DNA of 64,000 nucleotides. Origin: Phytophthora colocasiae (lineage: Eukaryota; Oomycota; Peronosporomycetes; Peronosporales; Peronosporaceae). Positions within the stretch are counted from its first letter, which is position 1; each line of letters starts with the position of its first letter. Under the pieces are notes generated by a model. It worked only from the letters and a program-made list of their open reading frames with translations, made no database searches and had not been told where the DNA came from. The stretch spans positions 558,001-622,000 of the forward strand of contig JAGKQI010000090.1 in assembly GCA_018806915.1 (NCBI GenBank). The letters are read 5' to 3'. Of this stretch, positions 51,216 to 61,599 are shown piece after piece. Position numbers and translations under genes: made by a program.

Positions 51216-52327
51216 AAGCCAAACACAGACTCATGAAAGCGGCCGATTCCAAACACAAGCTGTGATCAAAGGTTTAAAGTTAAGACCCGCGACACATGAA
51301 CTTGGTCTAAATGCTATGCGGTTTTCAGAGCAATCGATCATTCGGACCGACCGATGCTCTACACCAGTGGACCGTGGTATTTCACTCGGTTAAGCTTCCA
51401 GAGATGATCGGAAGACGTGGAGCATAGGTCATTATAAGGCAAGGATCGGAAGATATCTGCTGGATGGATTTTCTTCAAGAACGGCAGCCGACAGCAGAAG
51501 CCGTAATGGCATGGAAGCTTGTCAAGAGAGCATTACATCAACTGAAGCTGCAGGAACTTTTGACGACAGTCCAGTTAAGCCTACAAGGCGCTAAGCATAT
51601 GCTGAAGGCACTCAAGGAAAACCCGGCGGCAAGGAAGGCAACAAGAGGTAGTATCAACAGTATGGATATCGAGTCATAAAATGGCAAACACAGCCGTTGC
51701 AGCAATTATCAAGTCAAAGGAACTATCGAGGTCCACTGAAGAAGTACTAGCTGGAGATGAAATTTCGCCATCGGTACGGGATTGCCTCCCGAACTGGGTT
51801 TCAACGGCTGAAAACAAAACCCAAGACTCCAAGACTATCCGACAAATGCTACAAGAATACTGAGACTTTATAGCCCTACCAGAAAGAGTTATAACAGACA
51901 ACAGAACAATCGGGTAAAGAGCCCCTAGCGGAGTGTATAGTTAGTAATCTAACACAAATACACCATTGGATGTATGATGTTCATTAGGTAAGCCTATCAA
52001 ACATCATGCAATTAAATTGTCAGACGATTTCCGTACAACCTCGTCCTTTTTCAAGTTGAAGAATTTAGTTTTAAGTAAACAAGACTGAATGGGATTTTCC
52101 ACTGTATTATCATAACACCTGCCAATCCTCACTCAGCTCTGAAATAAATTTCAGAGAATTGAAATCAAGGCTGATTATGGTGTGTGCAGTATACATCCTG
52201 GCAGCACTGAGTAATCTATCTGCGGAACGTAAACTCTAGCCACTCGATACGAGACTCTCGTAGACTCCATTCCACATTCCGGAATTCACAAGGTACAAGC
52301 GACATCAAGCTAAGAAGCTTCTGCAGG
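51216..52327. other. LINE remnant, right part, and flank of the peptidase gene
   Basis: The first 50 bases continue the LINE frame (KHRLMKAADSKHKL) to a stop. Two short plus frames (51464-51679 and 51681-51863) have no known motif and may be further repeat debris. A 20 bp sequence at 51964-51983 matches 36158-36177. A pyrimidine-rich Inr-like CCATTCC lies at 52267-52273, 55 bases before the peptidase ATG. Confidence 0.45.
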
Positions 52328-54097
52328 ATGCGGTTCCTCCATGCCATTCTCCTGGCAGCCATAGCAGTTTCTCCAATCACTGCCAAGTCAGACAAAGCAT
52401 CTATCCAATGGGAATCCTGTCCCCAGTACACTGTCACGTCCGAAACTCCAGCTAGTAGTGACAGCGGAAGCTCAAGTGCAGACGCGGAGTGTGGCATCTA
52501 TAATGCTCCGTTATGCTATCCTGGTGTTTGTGAGACCCCCAAGGGCGTGAACTCCACCATTGAAGTCTTCGTGAAACGCTACCCAGCAACCGTTGGCGAC
52601 CCGAAGACTGCACAAAATGTGTGGCTTCTTCAGGGTGGACCGGGCATGTCCTCCATTTTCATGGAGGGACTCGCCACAGGAATTCAGCAGATGTTGGAAG
52701 GATCGTATAACCTGTACATCATCGATCATCGCGGTACAGGACGCAGTATGAGACTATCCTGCTCGGCTGAAACAAAAACCAAGGATACTACTATTTGGGA
52801 TAGCGATGTCGAAGCGCCAAATGTTGGTACATGCGCTCAAGAGCTGCACTCAAAGTACGGAGACATGGCGTCGTTTTCAACAACAAGTGTAGCTAACGAC
52901 ATCTCCAGCCTCATAGGCGAACACACCAATGGTGAGGATACTATCGTGTACGGAGGCAGCTACGGTACCATGTTGGTAGAGCGCTTGATTCACTTGAACC
53001 CGCCTAAAGTCACCGGATACATTTTGGACAGTGTTGCCACGTCGTCAGGTGCACCGACTACCGACTTCATGAACATTTCTAACTGGGACACAAACTTTGG
53101 TGAAGTTGGCGACAGATTTTTGGCCATGAGCCAAAAAGAGGAGGAGATCTCCACTCGGTTCAAGAAGAGAGGCTTGACGGATACGATTAAGCACCTGATC
53201 ACACAGTTCGACAAAGTCCCGGATTCACCATGTGCACGAATCATCAATGAACTCAACAGCGAATCGAGTAACGAAACGAACAGTGATACGCCTTCGTTCG
53301 CCTTGCGACGTGCATTGGGAACGTTGATGCAGGACTCCGAATTACGAAAGCTCATTCCGCCGGTTGTGTATCGTTTGAATCGTTGTGAGGACAAAGACCT
53401 CGCCATTTTGAACACGGTGACCCAGTTTGTGAAAGATTCTATGAATACTAAAGCTGAGCCCGAGAACTTCTCGTCGCAGTTGCTCTACAACGTCATCGTT
53501 TTCTCCGAGATGTGGGAAACGCCGTCACCGTCCGAGGAAACACTGAAGAAACGATTCACGGACGTGTTGATATCCGACACAGGCATGTACACCTTTACGG
53601 AGCTTTACTGTGCCTACTCCAAGGAAAAGTCCAAGACCTGCAGCCAGTTCCAGACTGGGAAATACGACGCCAATCCTATCGTCTACGACCGGGATGAATA
53701 CTGGAATAAAGCCGCCGTGATTCCGGATCAAGCTAGTGTCTTGTTGCTCAGTGGCATGCTTGATGGACTAACGCCGCACAAGTATGCAGAGTTTCTGCTG
53801 GGTGCTCTTCAAGGCGATAATAAGGAGCTTATAACGTTCAAAAACGCCGGCCATGGTACAATCGTGTCAACACCGTTGATTCCCGGTGACCCAGAAAGTC
53901 GGAATTGCGGAATGGATTTGATCGGATCGTACATCAAAAACGGCGGAAACCTGAAAAAGACGGACAAATCCTGCGTGAAGAAGATACCCCCGTTCAACAT
54001 GACCATTACGACGGACTCTCTGAACAAATACCTGGCGACCGATGATGCATACGACGGTGTGTACAATGAGAGTTACGACCGTCCCACCAAGCAGTAA
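52328..54097 (+). CDS. Secreted S33-family serine peptidase (alpha/beta hydrolase)
   Basis: A 589-residue protein with a signal peptide (residues 1-19, cut near ITAK). The oxyanion-hole segment LLQGGPGMSS (about 100) and DHRGTGRS (about 138) precede the nucleophile elbow GGSYGT (Ser about 211). Acid LSGMLDGLTP (Asp about 478) and base NAGHGTI (His about 509) complete the triad. This matches tripeptidyl-aminopeptidase/prolyl aminopeptidase-like S33 enzymes that release short peptides from protein N-termini; the last cysteine-containing stretch is the usual TAP-like C-terminal domain. Expected outside the cell, where it could serve nutrition. Many Cys residues and N-glycosylation sites (for example NESY) fit secretion. 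Single exon. Confidence 0.88.
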   Translation: MRFLHAILLAAIAVSPITAKSDKASIQWESCPQYTVTSETPASSDSGSSSADAECGIYNAPLCYPGVCETPKGVNSTIEVFVKRYPATVGDPKTAQNVWLLQGGPGMSSIFMEGLATGIQQMLEGSYNLYIIDHRGTGRSMRLSCSAETKTKDTTIWDSDVEAPNVGTCAQELHSKYGDMASFSTTSVANDISSLIGEHTNGEDTIVYGGSYGTMLVERLIHLNPPKVTGYILDSVATSSGAPTTDFMNISNWDTNFGEVGDRFLAMSQKEEEISTRFKKRGLTDTIKHLITQFDKVPDSPCARIINELNSESSNETNSDTPSFALRRALGTLMQDSELRKLIPPVVYRLNRCEDKDLAILNTVTQFVKDSMNTKAEPENFSSQLLYNVIVFSEMWETPSPSEETLKKRFTDVLISDTGMYTFTELYCAYSKEKSKTCSQFQTGKYDANPIVYDRDEYWNKAAVIPDQASVLLLSGMLDGLTPHKYAEFLLGALQGDNKELITFKNAGHGTIVSTPLIPGDPESRNCGMDLIGSYIKNGGNLKKTDKSCVKKIPPFNMTITTDSLNKYLATDDAYDGVYNESYDRPTKQ

Positions 54098-55322
54098 GAG
54101 GAGAGTAATTGGTATAAAATATCGTTACTTTGACCCCGTGATAGAATGCACATACTCCAATAGATATCACCATTCTCTTCCGCTAAATCTGTCTTCTGCG
54201 TCTTTCTGTACTGCATCAAATTCGTCCAGCGTTGAGTAAGCGAAAAAAAAAAGTCGTATTTGATCACCCAGTAGCGTCAATCGTTTCTGATCAGCCTCTT
54301 TCGTATGTCGTATAGCTCTTAAGCAATACCAACACAGTACTGGCCGCCGAGGATCTTAGTGATGTCCTCCCGCCGGTGCCACTCGCGTAGCGCCTATTTG
54401 TATTGGTTGTAGATATAGTCTCTAGCGCTAGCTTCTCACGTTCTTGTCCAGTTCAGAAGCGAACTCGGGTTCCAGCTTCTTGTCTAATTCGGAAGCGAAC
54501 TCAGATTCCAGCTACTCGAGCGTCTCTTCGGGTGCAGTCTCCACCACTGGGCGATAATTCGGAAGTGAGCTCAGATTCCAGGTCTCTTCAGCTACGTCCC
54601 ATGGGTTAAAATCTTGTTGAAGTTGTCTTGTTGAATTGTCTTGTTGAAGTTGCCACCGTCGTTGAAGTTGTCGATCTGGACGTAGTAGGCCTGAAAAGGC
54701 GTAACATCTTGAAGATTGTATGCTGCAAGCAAAAACATGAACACCGAGCTGTAAGCGAAACGAGCCCGAGGCGATGGATGAGGACAGACTGGATGTACGA
54801 TTGCCTATAAGACCAGAGATGGAAAGAGGGGAAGGAAGCAGACTGAAACGAGCACGCGCGCACACAGAGCAGGGTGATGGCAGTGCGGGGTTAGAAGAAG
54901 AGGAGTTCTACAGCTCGATGTCTGATGAAGAATGGGAAGCTCTCGAGAAACAACTGGAGACGACAACCACAGTGATCATTTTCACAATGACTGAATTGTC
55001 GGTGGAAGTAGATGGTTGTCGAGTAGCACTATACGACGAGATATACTTGAGACGTGTAGTGAAAACGGTGTACAGTTCAAAGACGATGAGTTAACTATAA
55101 GGACCAGCACACGCAAAACGGGAGACGGAACTACGAAGACGACGACGTACCTGTCAGGCCAACCAGAACAATTTGACAGCGCGCTGAATTGAGAGTATAG
55201 CGAATCGAGGCTTGATAGTGAAGTGAGTAGGAGGAAGTAAATCCAAAAGTGAGTTTATTGAGTTAGCCCGCATTCACTAATCTACCCTTGCTCTCCTTGA
55301 GCTCCCCTTGTAGACCTTTGTG

Positions 55323-55376
55323 AAACGGGAACGCTTGATGTAACGGGAACGATTGATGTAACGGGAACGATTTGTG
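55323..55376. repeat. 18 bp tandem repeat, three copies
   Basis: AACGGGAACG followed by (A/C)TTGATGT recurs at 18 bp spacing (ACGGGA at 55325, 55343 and 55361). Confidence 0.75.
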
Positions 55377-56120
55377 CACATCTTGAGATCAGCAAATTGA
55401 AGTTCTCGTCCAATCAGAATAGTGTATCCAAGGTAGACCGCCAATCGTATTGCAGCATCCACGCGTCTTCCACTGTTGTCCTCACTTGGCACGCGTTGTG
55501 CGCGTGAAAGCTGCGTGCTTCGAGGTAGGGACCCAGTATAGGAGACGGCGAAGTGCAATCTCAACACGCTGTGGATTATGCTAAAGCCCGGTTTCTTGGA
55601 CATTAAAGGAGTTCGCGTCTGGGTACAACCCATGTTCACGGGGAGGAGGAACACGAATCTTACTCTCGACGAACTGGAATATGTGAATAGTAATCGAGTA
55701 ACATTTGGTCAATTGCGTGCACAAATCCAACATTGGGGAGCGACAGACTGCTTAGTCATTTCACATGGCACTTACGTGGACCAGAACAATGACCGACATG
55801 TGTAATCGCAGTGCTAGTGATTGCCTTCAGGCAGTGATCCTGGGCTGAGTCATACACGAAGTAAACAGATTTGGGTGAATACAATTTATACACGGCGAGT
55901 TCCAGGTATTGGGTTCACACGGTATATCGGATTTGCATTTATTCGGGAACGATGGGAGAATCGCATCATGAAGGACAGCATCACCCAGTAGGAGATCTAT
56001 GCGCATCGCTGTTCGCTTAGGCCTGGTTCTGAAGATACTCCAATTCACCTCTAGCATCTTATGCTACAATTTTGACTTGATTAAAGTATTGTCCGAGCCA
56101 TCTTCTATTGTTAATCGCCG

Positions 56121-56141
56121 TATGTCGTAACTTACGACATA
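56121..56141. repeat. 21 bp palindrome
   Basis: TATGTCGTAA, a single C, then TTACGACATA: a perfect inverted repeat with 10 bp arms. A related sequence, tatggcgtaagatacgac, follows within 15 bp. Confidence 0.7.
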
Positions 56142-56628
56142 GTGATTCTGCTATGGCGTAAGATACGACGTTGGGACCAGAGGGGTTAAATGGCTTAAGG
56201 TCGAGTCAGCAGAAGTGGGAGTGTTCGACTCTAGTGGTCTGTCGTGATGACTCATCTGTTTAAGTACAACCAGCCTCGGTCCCAGACTGAGAGTGTGCAG
56301 CATTAGTATAGAACACAGTATATTATAACTGAGAGGGGGTTTGTCACCGTTCAGTGTCTTCGTTATAGATTGCTGCTGGAGACACAATTGCCACTACTTT
56401 GAAGCAGAAAGTAGTCCCTACTTCCGGATGATATACCCCCTAAAGCTCCCGGGACGTTGAAAGTTCTTTGCTTTAAACAAAGAAACACATCGGGCTTTTC
56501 TTTTTGCTTTATTAAAACTTATGGAACAACAACTAGTGTTTCATCGGAGTAGATGAACTGTAACGACATTTGGAATTAATACTGAAAGACAGTGATCTGT
56601 TTTAGAGGTAGGTGTAAGTAACGAGACC

Positions 56629-57153
56629 CTAGTTCGCCACGTTGCTAGCCCAGTTGGGGTATTTCGCCATCCAGTAGGTCTTGTAATGGTCCAGGAGAGT
56701 TCTATAGCTGTGGCTGATTGCATCGCCTTCCAATTGCTTCATCTTCGTCAACATGCTTTCTGGGTTATAACCCATGTCTTCAATGCGCTGGAAGAGAGCT
56801 TTGTTTTGGCCAAGAACATACTTCTCATGCGCAGTAAGAGCCTTGGTGTAATAGGCGTCATCCAGCTTCGACAGCTCGTTGAACGACTTGCTCTTCGTCA
56901 GTCTAGCTGCCACTTTCTCGGCCGCTTTGTTGAGAAACTTCTCCGAAAGCGACTTAGTGAGTTGGGCCCGCTCCTCATCTTCTTCGTCATCGGCAACTTC
57001 TTCATGGACTCTCAGGAAACGGTTGTTGATACTCTCGGTCTGCACATGACTCTGGGGCGCTGTGAGATGCTTGGAATCACTCACGGCGGAAGCTCCGTCG
57101 CAGCAAGCCAAGATGGTAGCTGTAGCAACAAGCATGATGTAAGCCAGACGCAT
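56629..57153 (-). CDS. RxLR-dEER effector
   Basis: A 174-residue protein with a signal peptide (about residues 1-23), RFLR at 45-48 and an acidic dEER block (DDEEDEER) at 55-62. These are the hallmarks of Phytophthora RxLR effectors, which are secreted and act inside plant cells. The C-terminal 110 residues are helical and charged, with a Lys-rich segment (RLTKSKSFNEL) and later FQRIEDMGYNPESML, which recalls half of a WY-type fold but lacks the conserved Trp at the usual place. Single exon as usual for the class, bordered by several kb of gene-poor repeats, the typical setting. The host target cannot be guessed. Confidence 0.92.
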   Translation of the reverse strand: MRLAYIMLVATATILACCDGASAVSDSKHLTAPQSHVQTESINNRFLRVHEEVADDEEDEERAQLTKSLSEKFLNKAAEKVAARLTKSKSFNELSKLDDAYYTKALTAHEKYVLGQNKALFQRIEDMGYNPESMLTKMKQLEGDAISHSYRTLLDHYKTYWMAKYPNWASNVAN

Positions 57154-57204
57154 GGTTTATTTCTGAGAAGAGAGGCGAGCGCTTGAGTCTTGATGTGTAA
57201 GTTG

Positions 57205-57212
57205 CGAAGTGA
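57205..57212 (-). promoter_or_regulatory. Oomycete initiator (Inr) of the RxLR gene
   Basis: TCACTTCG on the minus strand fits the oomycete Inr consensus TCAYTTYN exactly and lies 51 bases upstream of the ATG, a normal distance for transcription start. Confidence 0.6.
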
Positions 57213-57821
57213 GCTTGCAAACAGCAAAATAACGCTGCTGTGGAATGCGCCTCACCGTTCGAGACTCCGGGCGATAAAAAAACTGTTGACGCAGCACGTA
57301 TCTTGGGATGGTACAATACCGTCATGGTACATGTATTAGTGCACGACAGTGTGGCATTCTACTTAATACTAATGATAGTTTATTCCGTATGAATTATTCG
57401 CATCATCTATTTTACGTATCCTATGATGACGATTAGTAGAGTCATGGCTCGTGATATGGGGCCCTGCCTTGCCAGGCAGGAGCAATAGCTCGCCGACCAG
57501 TTACGTTTAAGTGCGCTAGAGGAAAAAAAAAAACTCGAAGAAACGACTCGTATCGTAGCCCTTCTGCTAGGACGTATTAATATGCACGTTGCAGAGGAGG
57601 TTGTGCCGGTAAAAGTCGATTAGCCTAACTACTTGGAAGTACGTCTTGCAGGCCTATTACCAGCGTCTCATAGCTTCTATTTATATTCGTTGTCATGAGG
57701 AAAGGAAGCTGTTCTGACTGGAATCCCAAGCCGTCAACCCGGTAGGATACAAGTACGATGTGAATTGGAAGAGGTGGTCGAATCGCATTTGTCAGTCAGG
57801 TGGCCAGTTTGTTTGCATTAG

Positions 57822-57883
57822 CTCGAATGGATCGGAGAGAGTACATACCATACTCGAATGGATCGGAGAGAGTACATACCATA
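57822..57883. repeat. Perfect 31 bp tandem duplication
   Basis: Two identical 31 bp units (57822-57852 and 57853-57883) beginning CTCGAATGGATCGGAGAGAG. Confidence 0.9.
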
Positions 57884-58118
57884 CTTACGTAGACACACCG
57901 AGTCGGCAGTTAAGAAGCCAGAGCCCTCATAAGAGCCAGACCAGGCATTTCTAACCAGCACACTGTAGCAGAGGTCAGATGTCGATTAGTACTTACGTGG
58001 GCATCAGCAGAGCGGCGAGTGCAGCAATGACGATCTGGATCTTCTTCTTGAAAACGTGTGGGTGTTGGGCGAAGTTTCCGAAAATGATCTTGGCTGGCCG
58101 ACTCTGAGGCCAGCACTG

Positions 58119-58136
58119 CCCCCCCCCCCCCCCCCC
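58119..58136. repeat. C18 homopolymer
   Basis: Eighteen consecutive C. A 15-base G run lies 800 bp downstream (58938-58952). Confidence 0.95.
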
Positions 58137-59996
58137 TAACTGTAAGGTAACGAACATTCCCGATGGCCGCGTAAGCGATTTTATTCGCGTTTGTGAAGGA
58201 CAAAAGGCTGGAAGCAAGTACCCGGAGTTCACCGGCCGTGCATGTAATGGACAGGAGGCTGCACATTACACGTAGTCCAGTCGGAGAAAAACCCTGGGGT
58301 GTGTGTGGCGTGACCCACTCTGTTCAAATAAACCGCTCACGATGATCAAACAAAAACTCAACATTAATTGAGAATACAGGGGTATCCAACCCCCGACAGA
58401 GATGGAATACGAGGAGAAGACTCCTGTTACTCGTGTTCAGCGGCTATCAGCTGCCGCCTTCTGAAAAGGATCTCCACAAGCAAGTCGACAACAAGATGAA
58501 GAGACAGGTCAGACAGGATATTCTCGACGTCTATATGGAGTTTGTAAACCTCAGTACCTCGACCATCGACGTCAATGGCATTGACTCAATGCAGCTACAG
58601 AAGCCGTGTCTGAGCTACGCATCATCCAGAACCAGACTTCAAACCACGAACCCAGCCCGACGTCCCGCAAGTTGGTATCTACAGTTACGAAAGCGATGCG
58701 GACATCAGTTTTCAGAATCACATCGCAGCCTGCTGCCATGCGTATTCCGATAACATATCTTGGTGCACGTCGCCCCACGTGACCATCACGCAGAGCTCTG
58801 ATTTTGGGAAGAGCCGAATCGTGAAGCGTTTGGCCGGGGTCCTATCGAACACAATGGCAAACAGTTTGATGTGAAGGTGCTGCATATCTGCGCACGTACC
58901 TTCGAACGAATCACCCCAACTGCGTAAATCGCTTACAGGGGGGGGGGGGGGGTAGACAACATCGTTACAGCACTGGAGAAGCTTTCACGTACTTGGTCGA
59001 GAATTCGGACGTTAGATAAAAGTGGCTGAAGTTTTTTGAAATGGAGGAGGTACTACAATGTTGATCGTGATGTGTGAGTTGGACCAAGTTAAACTTTGCT
59101 CCAGCTCTTCCAACCAGCACGTCACAGGTACTCCTGTACTACTTGTGGCTATTGACAAAGCTCGGTCTCTGTTCGAGATCAAATACAACGGTATCAACGC
59201 GCTGCAGTATTTTCGACAAGCTTTGATAACGGTGAACAGGAGTTATATAGTACAGAGAGCCAGTGGTCTTGTGTTTGGAGTTCTAGTGGATACAAACCCA
59301 CTAGTAAATACTGAGGACTCGTTTTCTCGCATTGGTGATGGCCCGAAAAAGTCTATATTCCTACCTCGTTTTGACAGAGACAATGGATATCATGATGAAG
59401 AAGTTAAGGGACAGCCAGAAGACTAGCAAAGGTAGAGTATTGTTTACCGATGAGGATGACGTGTGGACAGCTCTGGTGTCAATGGGTCGGCCCTTGTGGC
59501 GTAGTATGGATGACACAAGATCCAATTTGCCGACCAGAATGACAGAAATGATTTTGTTTGCTGCTAGCAAATTGCTGATCGGACTCCCATCGGACCTTTC
59601 CGCTAGCTACACGTCTCCACGGCGTGGCGTCACTGTTCTGCCGTCTTGGCCTACGTCCAAACTCGTTCAACCCGAAGGCCCCGCTCTTGGTTGCCAACTT
59701 CATGAGTGTCCTACATTACGTGACGTACAAGAACGATGCTGACATCAGCAGCTACGTGTCCGAGCCGATCCTGGTGTTTGGTGCTGGCATGCGTTCGAGC
59801 AATATAAGAAGCCATCGGCATTGGAGCAATACATCCTCCCCCAGCTCCTGGACGATGCTGCTCAGTAAAGAGATCGACACCAGTAACATTGGTGAACCTG
59901 TGTCACGCATCTTCATGGACAGGGTGGAAAAGGCATCATGGAAGTTCGTTTTCTCAGGCCAATTTTGCGTCCAGAAGTTTGTGAAAATACTTGTGG

Positions 59997-60569
59997 GCGA
60001 CAACCAGGGTTTGGTAATTTTCCGTAACTATTGCCGATATTGGCAATGTCATATTGCCATAATTTATTGCTCCTCAACCCCAATAACATGCAATTTTTTA
60101 TACAGGTCAATCTTGGCCATAGCCAAATGTCGTTGACATGTGTGGTTGCTTTGCCAATGGATGGTAGCGAGAACTATCGCCAAACGGGTGGTGTGGCCAC
60201 GTTTGCACACAGGGCACACGGGTTATTACAGTTGCTTGTCATTTCCTAACTGAATTATATTATATCAGTTGATTTGTGTGTTGTATGTATGATGTCGAGG
60301 AATTCGGACTATGACTTGCGTGTGTTGGTTGGAGAGGTTGGACGCGGTGGGAGGGTTCTCGAGGTAACCCCTCCTGAATCCAGGCGCATCGACAGCAACC
60401 AACTCGTTCAAAAACTCATGAGAAAAGACGACATAGTGTCACATATTCATGTGACCTACTGACTTGGTTGACATTGCCGAAAAAATTGGCAATAACTCAA
60501 TTATTTATTGGCTTGGATGAAGGCCTCCAATCCGTATGATATTGTATTTTTCCTATCCCTGCCGACAAC
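59997..60569. mobile_element. hAT-like non-autonomous element, copy 2, inside pseudogene copy C
   Basis: A 557 bp element (60005-60561), the inverted counterpart of 11765-12331, with the same CAGGG...CCCTG ends. Flanks are GCGACAAC (59997-60004) and CCGACAAC (60562-60569), an 8 bp duplication with one change. The uninterrupted sequence in copy A (GGGCGACAACCCACAG) confirms the insertion site. It lacks about 10 bp relative to copy 1, mostly near the internal palindrome. Confidence 0.9.
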
Positions 60570-60630
60570 CCACAGATTCGTGAGGGCGACGCCGAAGTCA
60601 TTGACGTCGTACATTTTTGAGAAGACGGAC

Positions 60631-61066
60631 GACCCTGTTAAAGTGAATAAACGCTAAGAGAATGTCTTTAATCAACTGTCTTTATTGATTTTATCTCTCT
60701 CTACCGCTAACTTATGCTATCCTTACGAACGTGCTCAGTCCGAAGCAAAAGCGGTTGTGAGAGGAATGAATCCTCTCCCTCTTGCCTCCGGTTCCTCATC
60801 GCACAAATGGTGCCTCTCTCCAGAGAGACGGTACTAGCCAATCACAGCTTGGCTACGTACTTGTCAACTGACCACAGATGTATCGTCACTTGATTAACCT
60901 TAGCTAAACTATAGCCTTAATTAACTCAAATACAAATCTGTTGGCTCAGTAGCCACTGAACCCATCTGGAGATCAGATGTGTCGGTTGCCTACCGACACA
61001 GCTGACTCCACAGAGGGTTCTCCTCTGCGCCAGGTCTCCCCAGTGGAGATCGGGCGCAACAGACCC
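60631..61066. mobile_element. Solo LTR inside pseudogene copy C
   Basis: A 426 bp insert (60636-61061) begins TGTTAAAGTG and ends GGGCGCAACA (TGTT...AACA) and is flanked by the 5 bp duplication GACCC (60631-60635 and 61062-61066). The uninterrupted GACGACCCCAGTAG in copy A shows the empty site. It holds no coding sequence. It is unrelated to the LTRs of the two complete elements here. It is what remains after recombination between two LTRs. Confidence 0.85.
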
Positions 61067-61599
61067 CACTAGCCTTCACATGACCAGCGATAATGAGATG
61101 ATTCGGTTGCATTTGAGTCTGTTGGAAGTGGCGAATGAGGCGACAACTCCTGCCTAATGTATTGTGACAGAGAATATGACGAGCTTCGGCAAGATTGCAC
61201 AGGAGTTTAATGGCACACTGTGTGTCCGTGGAGTATTGGTGCCGAACTAGAAGACGATCTGCACTAGCGATGGCCGTTTTTAACGAAGAGATTGATTAAG
61301 AAGCTGCGCGAGATTGTCAACTCTGCATGGTGGGACTGCAAAGCTCAAGTCGAAAACGACCTAGAGTGCCGCAGTGACCACGAAAAACGAGGGCGGCAGT
61401 GCCTTTCGCCTGTGCTACTGATGAATCTTGCGGTAGAACGGTCATTGCGAACGTTTGATTCTTCTCTGTATGTAGTGTGCTTTGTTTCTTGGATGAAGCG
61501 AACTGCTTCGATAGTTATCACGGAGACAAATCAAGATTTAACTAAGGACATCACATTGCACTCCATCGACCTCTTTCAAATATAGATTGGAATAAAGCG

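Larger units (their letters stand above)
54098..56628. other. Long non-coding/repeat-like stretch
   Basis: No supported gene. Bases 54440-54580 contain three imperfect repeats of a 'ttcggaagcgaactcagattcc' type, shown only in part here. Small plus frames at 54774-55094 (acidic, EEEEFYSSMSDEEWEALEKQ) and 55578-55805 lack known motifs and may be gag-like debris. An 18 bp tandem repeat (55323-55376) and a palindrome (56121-56141) are listed separately. Confidence 0.4.
57213..58399. other. Intergenic with simple repeats
   Basis: No supported gene. It contains a poly-A run near 57522, a 31 bp tandem duplication and an 18-base C run. A minus frame across the C run is of low complexity and is not called. 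Confidence 0.45.
58400..61480 (+). pseudogene. P-loop protein gene copy C, decayed and interrupted twice
   Basis: Homologous to copy A along most of its length but with many stops and frame changes. Recognisable blocks are VTITQSSDFGKSR near 58780 (the P-loop Gly before Phe is now Asp), FDVKVL near 58870, TPVLLVAIDK and LVFGVLVDTNPL (59130-59310), DEDDVW and SMGRPLWRSMDDTRS (59450-59530), and NEMIRL, SLLEVANE, CVRGVL (61090-61240). A G15 run breaks it at 58938. A hAT-like element interrupts it at 60005-60561. Sequence matching about 200 codons of copy A is missing near 60605, and a solo LTR sits at 60636-61061. Confidence 0.85.

Noticed and set aside
54774..55094. Acidic 106-residue frame as a gene
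   Set aside because: No motif, no homologous copy seen, and lies in a repeat-like stretch; kept only as a remark.
57910..58266. Minus-strand frame of 118 codons as a possible secreted effector
   Set aside because: It reads through the C18 run, lacks an RxLR motif, and its frame depends on the run length.
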